From assembly GCF_028595305.1 (NCBI RefSeq), contig NZ_JAQQXS010000001.1:124001-188000 (forward strand): a DNA stretch of 64,000 nt. The letters run 5' to 3'. This stretch comes from Roseateles koreensis (lineage in GTDB: Bacteria; Pseudomonadota; Gammaproteobacteria; Burkholderiales; Burkholderiaceae_C). The notes beneath the pieces were generated by a model. The model saw nothing but the letters and a program-made list of their open reading frames with translations. It was not told where the DNA came from and did not search any database. Positions 57,944 through 64,000 of this stretch are shown piece by piece. Within the stretch, counting starts at the first letter, position 1. Every line of letters starts with the position of its first letter. The position numbers were made by a program, and so were the translations under genes.

Positions 57944-59620
57944 ATGGACAGGACAGAAGGGCTCACCGTGGCCGAGCCCGGTGCGGCTTCGTACGCGCTG
58001 GGCGCTCAAAATTTGCTGCCATCGACGCCCAAGTTGTGGCGTATCGATTGCTCCGACGCCAAGCATATGGCGTGGCTGACCTATGCGTATCTGGGGTTTC
58101 ACCTGTTCTTGTGGACCCTGCTCGCCACATTGAGTCACCGCGCACCGCCCTGGGACAATATTGAACAATTGGTGTGGATGCAGTCTCTGGAGTGGGGCTA
58201 CTACAAACACCCGCCATTCCCGACTTGGTGGGTGCATGGCTGGACCGAGTTGCTCGGTCGTTCGATGTGGGTGACCTTCTTCTCCGCACAAATGAGTGTG
58301 GTGTTGATGCAACTATTTGTCTGGCGAATTGCGTTGCTGGTCACTTCGCCAGCGCGTGCGTTTGCCTCGGTGGTATTGAGCAGCTTGCTCATCTATCACG
58401 GTGTCCACGGCATCATGGCCAATCACAACACCTTGCAATTGATGCCGGTGGGTTTGCTGCTCTGGCTGTCTTTGCTGGCGGTGCGTGAAGGGCAGATGTG
58501 GCGGTGGGCCTTGGTGGGCTGCGCGGCGGCGCTTTGCTTGTTGTCAAAATACAGTGCCTTGATTTGGCTGGCCATTCTGGGCGTGTGGATGCTGCAGGAC
58601 AAGCGCATGCGTTCCTGGCGCGCCTGGGGCGGGGTGACGCTGGCGGTGGCAATCTGCGCCATTTTGGTGTCGCCCCATATCAGCTGGCTGTTGCATGACG
58701 GCTCACCCGGTTTGAACTACGCCAGCAAGGCCATTCAAGGGCAGAACGACCCGGACTCGATTGGCCACTGGGGGCGCTTGGGGAAATTTTGGCTGATTCA
58801 GTTCGCCCGGGTGCTGCCCATGCTGCTGGGCCTGGGTCTGGTCAACTGGCTCTTGCTCCGGGCGAACAAGCGCGATTTGCTGGCGCAGGGCGGTGCCGGG
58901 GTATCTGGCGCCCTACAGGCTGACGGACGGGATCAGTTGTCGGCCAGCCCTGAATGGCGGTTCGTTTTGTTCATGGGCCTCGGTCCCATGCTGCTCACGA
59001 CTGTGCTGGGTGTTGTGGGCGTTCGACTCGGCGCAGCCTGGGCCGCCACCTATTTTGTGATGGGCGGTATCTTGGCTCTGGTGAGCTTGCCGATGAAGCC
59101 GCCGGCCGCGACGCCGCAGTTTGTACGCAGCGTGTTGTGGGCGGGCATTGCCATGGAGTTGTTGCTGGCCATCGGCATGGCCTTGGGCAGTGGCTGGTTG
59201 GCTGATGTGGCGGGGCGGGCCGCGCGGTCGAATTTTCCGGCCGCGAAATTGGCCCATCAATTGGACGAGGTCTGGGACGCGCATGGCGCGACGCCCATGC
59301 GTGTTGTGGTGGGTGAAACCTGGCTGGCCGGCAATGTTTCAGTGCGTTCCAAATACCAGCCTTTGGTGTACATCGACGCCGACGCGCAGAAGTCACCGTG
59401 GATCAAGCCCCATATGCTGGAAGACTGTGGCGCCCTGATCGTGGTTGACCGGCGTGACATGAATGTGCCCCTGTCGCCGTCCTTGCAGCAGTTGGTGGCG
59501 CAGGCGCAATTCACGGGTGATGTGAAGATGCATTGGACCCGGTTTGCCAACAGCGGCCCAGAGTTGGATGTGATGTGGGCGATCTTGCCGGCACACAACC
59601 CGGCGGCTTGCCCGCGTTGA
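57944..59620 (+). CDS. GT39/PMT-like membrane glycosyltransferase (ArnT-type fold)
   Basis: Integral membrane protein with about 11-12 hydrophobic helices; relatives transfer sugars from undecaprenyl phosphate to lipids or proteins in the periplasm. The 558 residues hold the first-loop acidic motif (WDNIEQLVWMQSLEWGYYKH, with Asp and Glu near 70) and PPFPTWWVHGW, both typical, and the family helices ANHNTLQLMPVGLLLWL. The C-terminal 150 residues form a soluble region (VVVGETWLAGNVSVR, YIDADAQKSPWIKP). Acceptor and donor unknown. Starts at ATG 57944 without a strong ribosome site; lies alone between the kinase gene and mrp. Confidence 0.78.
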   Translation: MDRTEGLTVAEPGAASYALGAQNLLPSTPKLWRIDCSDAKHMAWLTYAYLGFHLFLWTLLATLSHRAPPWDNIEQLVWMQSLEWGYYKHPPFPTWWVHGWTELLGRSMWVTFFSAQMSVVLMQLFVWRIALLVTSPARAFASVVLSSLLIYHGVHGIMANHNTLQLMPVGLLLWLSLLAVREGQMWRWALVGCAAALCLLSKYSALIWLAILGVWMLQDKRMRSWRAWGGVTLAVAICAILVSPHISWLLHDGSPGLNYASKAIQGQNDPDSIGHWGRLGKFWLIQFARVLPMLLGLGLVNWLLLRANKRDLLAQGGAGVSGALQADGRDQLSASPEWRFVLFMGLGPMLLTTVLGVVGVRLGAAWAATYFVMGGILALVSLPMKPPAATPQFVRSVLWAGIAMELLLAIGMALGSGWLADVAGRAARSNFPAAKLAHQLDEVWDAHGATPMRVVVGETWLAGNVSVRSKYQPLVYIDADAQKSPWIKPHMLEDCGALIVVDRRDMNVPLSPSLQQLVAQAQFTGDVKMHWTRFANSGPELDVMWAILPAHNPAACPR

Positions 59621-59744
59621 AGTCCGGCGGGTTGTTCTTCGGCCAAACTAGACACGACGACGACAGCGACAGCGAAGGCGAAGGGCGCAAAGCTACAACG
59701 CCTTCTTGGCCCTCCATCGGGCAGGGCTTCCAGGGCGTGGGCTA

Positions 59745-59769
59745 GACTTTGCATCCGTGCTGCAAAGTC
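59745..59769. promoter_or_regulatory. 9-bp inverted repeat upstream of the mrp gene
   Basis: GACTTTGCA and TGCAAAGTC separated by 7 nt, 54 nt before the ATG. May be an operator for a dimeric regulator or a 5'-end hairpin. A degenerate cgacag/gcgaag repeat lies nearby at about 59653-59684. Confidence 0.45.
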
Positions 59770-59823
59770 CTCCCACGCTGTTCGGGCCGCTTGGCCTGAA
59801 TTGGCTCACTATCGTTTTCGCTC

Positions 59824-60918
59824 ATGTCCATTCTTGAAGAAACCGTCCTCCTGCAGGCCTTGCAGACAGTTGTCGACCCCCAGACCGCCCAAGACTTTGT
59901 CAGCACCCGGCAATTGAAACAGTTGCGCATCGACGGCGCCGATGTGTCCTTTGAGGTCGAATTGGGCTATCCCGCGCTGAGCCAAATGCCTGAGCTGCGG
60001 CGCCAGTTGGTGGCTGCAGCGCGCACGGTGCCGGGTGTGGGCAATGTCAGCGTGCATCTGCAAAGCAAGATCACGGCGCATGCCGTGCAGCGCGGCGTGC
60101 AACTGCTGCCCGGGGTGAAGAACATCATCGCCGTGGCGTCCGGCAAGGGTGGGGTAGGCAAAAGCACGACCGCCGCCAATCTGGCGCTGGCGTTGGCGGC
60201 TGAAGGCGCCCGGGTGGGTATTTTGGATGCTGACATCTACGGCCCCAGCCTGCCGCTGATGTTGGGTGTTAGCGGTAAACCGGAGAGCCAGGATGGGCAG
60301 ACCATGGAGCCGCTGCAAGCGCATGGCCTGCAGGTGATGTCCATCGGCTTTCTCGTTGAACAAGATCAGGCCATGATCTGGCGCGGCCCGATGGCCACGC
60401 AGGCGCTGGAGCAGTTGTTGCGGCAGACGCGCTGGCATGACCTCGACTACCTGGTGGTCGACATGCCGCCGGGTACGGGGGACATTCAGCTGACCCTGTC
60501 ACAGCGTGTGCCGGTCACTGGCGCGGTGATCGTGACGACCCCGCAAGACATTGCGCTGATTGATGCGAAGAAGGGCTTGAAAATGTTCGAGAAGGTCGGC
60601 GTGCCCATTCTCGGCATCGTGGAAAACATGGCTGTACATGTCTGTGCGAACTGCGGCCATGCCGAACACATCTTCGGCGCGGATGGCGGCCGCAAGATGG
60701 CGGCGCAATATCAGCTCGACTATCTCGCCGGCCTGCCTTTGGCCATGTCCATCCGTGCGCAGGCCGACGCTGGCCAACCCACTGTGGCGGCGGAGCCCGA
60801 GGGTGACATCGCGGCCCTCTACAAGGCCCTGGCCCGCAAGGTGGCCGTCAAGATCGCATCGCAGGCCAAGGACTATTCCGCCAAGTTTCCGACCATTTCG
60901 ATTTCAAAGAACAGCTGA
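59824..60918 (+). CDS. apbC: Iron-sulfur cluster carrier protein Mrp/ApbC
   Basis: P-loop ATPase that binds and passes on [4Fe-4S] clusters. The 364 residues comprise an N-terminal DUF59/MIP18-like domain (about 1-85) and an ATPase domain with ASGKGGVGKSTTAANLA (Walker A, about 105-120), VDMPPGTGDIQLTL (Walker B region) and the cluster-binding CANC in VHVCANCGHAEHIFG. Length is normal. Located 329 nt upstream of a formate dehydrogenase that needs Fe-S clusters, a neighbourhood that may be coincidence. Confidence 0.95.
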   Translation: MSILEETVLLQALQTVVDPQTAQDFVSTRQLKQLRIDGADVSFEVELGYPALSQMPELRRQLVAAARTVPGVGNVSVHLQSKITAHAVQRGVQLLPGVKNIIAVASGKGGVGKSTTAANLALALAAEGARVGILDADIYGPSLPLMLGVSGKPESQDGQTMEPLQAHGLQVMSIGFLVEQDQAMIWRGPMATQALEQLLRQTRWHDLDYLVVDMPPGTGDIQLTLSQRVPVTGAVIVTTPQDIALIDAKKGLKMFEKVGVPILGIVENMAVHVCANCGHAEHIFGADGGRKMAAQYQLDYLAGLPLAMSIRAQADAGQPTVAAEPEGDIAALYKALARKVAVKIASQAKDYSAKFPTISISKNS

Positions 60919-61247
60919 AATCGGTGGGCGGCTCCTTGGCGCCTTGACGCCGTGCCTCCTTGCATCCTTTGCAATCTCCATGTAAGTTTCAGATTCGAAG
61001 ATTAAAAGTTAACCCGCCGGAGCGATGATGCGCTGGTGCGGTATTGCATACTCAGGACAGCAGGGGGGGCCTTTTGTGCCAGGGCCCATAGTTGCCTGAT
61101 ATGAGTGGCAATACTGATGACGTTGGTCGGTGGAATATGTCCCACTGCCAAGATCGCGGTAAGCGTTTTTTTCGAAGTTTCAGGGCGTTCGCGAAGGCGC
61201 CTGGACGACTGGGAATCTTGGGTTGATACCCACAGGAGGCACATACC
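60919..61247 (+). promoter_or_regulatory. Upstream region of the formate dehydrogenase gene
   Basis: No gene is supported in these 329 nt. The last part holds a TGGGT-TGAT-ACCCA hairpin (61219-61232) directly before a full AGGAGG ribosome site (61234-61239), 8 nt from the ATG. No FNR or sigma-54 site is convincing. Confidence 0.4.
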
Positions 61248-64000
61248 ATGGATATGAACCGGAGGCATTTCTTCCGGGTGAGTGGGGCGGGGCTGTTGGG
61301 CTCCAGCTTGGTGGCCTTGGGCTTTTCGCCCACGCAGGCCTTGGCCGAGGCGAGAAACTTCAAGCTCGCCCGCGCTACCGAAACCCGCAGCACCTGTCCC
61401 TATTGCTCCGTCGGTTGCGGCATCCTGATGTACAGCTTGGGCGACAAGGCCAAGAACGTCGTCAGCGAGATCATGCACATCGAGGGCGACCCCGATCACC
61501 CTGTCAACCGCGGCACGCTGTGCCCCAAGGGCGCCGGTCTGCTGGACTTTGTGCACAGCAAGAACCGCCTGAAGTGGCCCGAGATTCGCGAGCCTGGCGC
61601 CACTGAATGGAAGCGTGTCAGCTGGGATGAAGCGATGGATCGTCTGGTCCGGCTGATGAAGGCCGACCGCGACGCCAACTTTGTCGCTCAAAACGCGGAC
61701 GGCAAGACCGTCAACCGCTGGCTCACCACCGGCATGCTGTGTGCTTCAGCGTCCTCCAACGAAGCGGGCTACATCACCCACAAGGCGATGCGCTCGATGG
61801 GGATGCTGGTCTTCGACAACCAGGCGCGCGTTTGACACGCCCCGACGGTGGCCAGTCTGGCCCCGACGTTTGGGCGCGGTGCGATGACCAACCATTGGGT
61901 GGACATCAAGAACGCCGATCTCGTTTTGATCATGGGCGGCAATGCCGCCGAGGCCCACCCCTGCGGCTTCAAATGGGTGATTGAGGCCAAGCACAAGAAC
62001 AAGGCCAAGCTGCTGGTGATCGACCCGCGTTTCACGCGTTCGGCTGCCATGAGCGATTACTACGCACCGATCCGCTCGGGGTCTGACATTGCCTTTTTGG
62101 GTGGGGTCATTCACTACCTGTTGTCTAACGACAAGATCCAGCACGAGTACGTCAGCAAGTACACCAACGCCAGCTTCATCATCAATGAAGGCTTTGGCTT
62201 CGAAGATGGCCTGTTCTCGGGCTACGACGAAGCCAAGCGCAAGTACGACCCGGCCAGCTGGGCGTATGAGCTCGACGACAAAGGCTTTGCCAAGGTCGAT
62301 GAGACCCTGCAGCATCCGCGCTGCGTGCTCAACGTGATGAAGCGCCACTACGAGCGCTACACACCTGAGGTGGTCAGCAACATCACCGGCACCCCCAAGG
62401 ACAAGTTCCTCAAGTGCTGCGAGATGATCAGCGAGACGGCCAAGCCGGGCAAGGTCATGACCGTCATGTACGCCTTGGGCTGGACCCAGCACAGCTACGG
62501 CGCTCAGATGATTCGCACCGGGGCCATCATGCAGCTGTTGCTGGGCAATATCGGCCTGGCGGGCGGCGGCATGAATGCGCTGCGCGGTCACTCCAACATC
62601 CAGGGCCTCACCGACCTGGGTCTGCTCTCGACCTCGTTGCCGGGTTATATGACCCTGCCGCGCGAGACTGAGCAGGATCTGGAGACTTACTACAAACCGC
62701 GCGCCACCAAGCCCTTGCGCCCTGGCCAGATGAGCTTCTGGCAGAACTACCCCAAGTTCTTCGTCAGCCTGCAGAAGTCCTGGTGGGGCAAGGCCGCCAC
62801 CGCTGAGAACGAGTGGGCCTATCACTACCTGCCCAAATGGGATAAGGCCTACGACGTGCTGCAGGCCTTCGAGATGATGGGGCAGGGCAAGCTCAACGGT
62901 TACATCTGCCAGGGCTTCAACCCGGTGGGTTCCTTCCCGAATAAGAAGAAGATCATCGCCGGGCTGTCCAAGCTCAAGTATCTGGTCATCATTGATCCGC
63001 TCAACACCGAGACGGCTGAGTTCTGGAAAAACTTCGGCGAGCACAACGACGTCAAGAGCGAAGAGATCCAGACCACGGTGTTCCGTTTCCCCAGCACCTG
63101 CTTTGCCGAGGAGGAGGGCTCCATCACCAACTCCGGCCGTTGGCTGCAGTGGCACTGGCAGGGCGCCGAGCCTCCCGGCGAAGCCAAGGGCGACCCGGAA
63201 ATCATCGCCGAGCTCTTCACCCGCATGAAGGCCGCGTACCAGAAAGAGGGCGGCGCCTTCCCGGACGCCATGCTCAACCTGACCTGGCCCTATTTGATTC
63301 CCAACGCGCCCTCAGCCGAAGAATTGGCCAAGGAAGCCAATGGCCGTGCACTGGCCGATTTGCAAGACCCCAAGGACCCCAACAAGCTCCTGGCCAAGGC
63401 TGGCGAGTTGCTGCCGGGCTTTGCTCTGCTGCGCGATGACGGCTCCACCGCCAGCGGCTGCTGGATCTTTGCGGGCAGCTGGACACAGGCGGGCAATCAA
63501 ATGGCCCGGCGCGATAACAGCGACCCCTACGGCATCGGCCAGACCCTCAACTGGGCCTGGGCGTGGCCGGCCAACCGGCGGGTGCTCTACAACGCCGCGT
63601 CCTGCGATTCGACGGGCAAGCCCTGGAATCCCAAGCGGCGCCTGATCGGTTGGAACGGTGAGCGTTGGACGGGCTCCGACATCCCTGACATCCGACCCGA
63701 TGCCAACCCAAACGACCCGGATCGCGTCAACCCCTTCATCATGACCGCCGAAGGGGTGGCCCGTTTGTTCGCGCCCACCGGCTTGGTCGACGGTCCCTTG
63801 CCGGAGCACTACGAGCCCTTCGAGTCGCCCCTGCCCAACAACCCCATGCACCCCAAGAACGACAAGGCGCGGGCCAATCCCGCGGCACGTGTGTTCAAGG
63901 GCGATATGGAGGCTTTCGGCAAGCCCAAAGACTTCCCTTATGTGGCGACCAGCTACCGGCTGACCGAGCATTTCCACTACTGGACCAAGAACTGCGAAAG
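61248..64000 (+). CDS. fdnG: Formate dehydrogenase-N/O alpha subunit, selenoprotein (partial, C-terminus outside window)
   Basis: Periplasmic molybdopterin-selenoenzyme that oxidises formate and feeds electrons to the quinone pool. The first 195 codons end at an in-frame UGA (61833-61835); read as selenocysteine, the frame stays open to the window end (about 917 residues, of roughly 1015 in the family). Support: Tat signal (RRHFFRVSG), the [4Fe-4S] motif CPYCSVGCG with LCPKGAG, the context NQARV-Sec-HAPTVASLAPTFGRG, and strong similarity after the UGA (MGGNAAEAHP, RGHSNIQGLTDLGLLSTSLP, YRLTEHFHYWTK). Codon 196 is the same position as Sec in E. coli FdnG, as I recall. A bSECIS hairpin follows. 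The fdnH, fdnI and sel genes are presumably beyond the edge. Confidence 0.95.
61833..61868 (+). promoter_or_regulatory. Bacterial SECIS element with Sec UGA codon in fdnG
   Basis: UGA at 61833-61835, then a hairpin: GG (61847-61848), bulged U (61849), GGCC stem (61850-61853), loop AGUCU (61854-61858), GGCC (61859-61862), CC. The bulged U (14th nt after UGA) and loop GU (20th-21st) sit at the same spacing as in E. coli fdhF, from memory. Confidence 0.85.

Noticed and set aside
61075-61100. Sigma-54 (-24/-12) promoter before fdnG
   Set aside because: GG-N10-GC spacing occurs near 61082 with TTGC, but the -24 box lacks TGGCAC.
61248-61835. A short formate dehydrogenase fragment or pseudogene ending in TGA
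   Set aside because: Frame and homology continue past the TGA at the known Sec codon, with a SECIS hairpin.

Overview
The window is a gene-dense chromosomal segment of a betaproteobacterium, most likely family Comamonadaceae (order Burkholderiales). The evidence is the gene order rpsB-tsf-pyrH-frr-uppS-cdsA-dxr-rseP-bamA-skp-lpxD-fabZ-lpxA-lpxB-rnhB, the ppsR/ppsA divergent pair, hemH-hslR-grpE-dnaK-dnaJ, a 743-residue RpoD, an H-NS family protein with a C-terminal TWSGRG motif, and GC-rich codon use throughout. I cannot name the genus. There is no rRNA, tRNA, IS element, prophage or CRISPR array that I can support; nearly everything is core genome, with signalling genes placed between the core operons.

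Layout. 1-2480 (minus): dadA-type oxidoreductase, then a bifunctional NAD(P)HX repair gene that runs off the left edge. 2650-18167 (plus): translation factors followed by isoprenoid, phospholipid, outer-membrane and lipid A genes, RNase HII and a SpoU methyltransferase. 18174-21610: ppsR (minus) and ppsA (plus). 21771-24894: a VC_2705-type sodium:solute symporter and a periplasmic solute-binding-like protein. 25176-28356: rpsF-priB-rpsR-rplI, then dnaB with a perfect DnaA box upstream. 28457-31188: a radical SAM gene with a LexA box touching its start codon, tail-to-tail with a receiver-TPR gene that has a flagellar sigma-28 promoter. 31378-37966 (minus): heat-shock genes, ferrochelatase and an adenylate cyclase-FHA protein. 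38111-46025 (minus): rpoD, dnaG and a MASE1-PAS-GGDEF-EAL protein that sits directly before dnaG. 46521-49098 (minus): H-NS-like protein, YggX and ArgA. 49171-60918 (plus): HrpA, a tandem pair of kinase-HDOD proteins (the first a pseudokinase, the second an intact kinase with a GAF domain), a GT39-like membrane protein and the Mrp/ApbC carrier. 61248-64000 (plus): the formate dehydrogenase-N alpha subunit, a selenoprotein whose in-frame UGA at codon 196 is followed by a bacterial SECIS hairpin; it is cut by the right edge.

How it fits together. The core blocks build ribosomes, the outer membrane and the replication fork (dnaB, dnaG, priB). The accessory genes point to a motile, signalling-rich, facultatively anaerobic lifestyle: a FliA promoter, c-di-GMP and cAMP enzymes, a serine/threonine kinase with HDOD modules, and a respiratory formate dehydrogenase. 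The least described parts are the pseudokinase-HDOD / kinase-HDOD-GAF pair, the SOS-controlled and possibly leaderless radical SAM gene, and the receiver-TPR protein under sigma-28.
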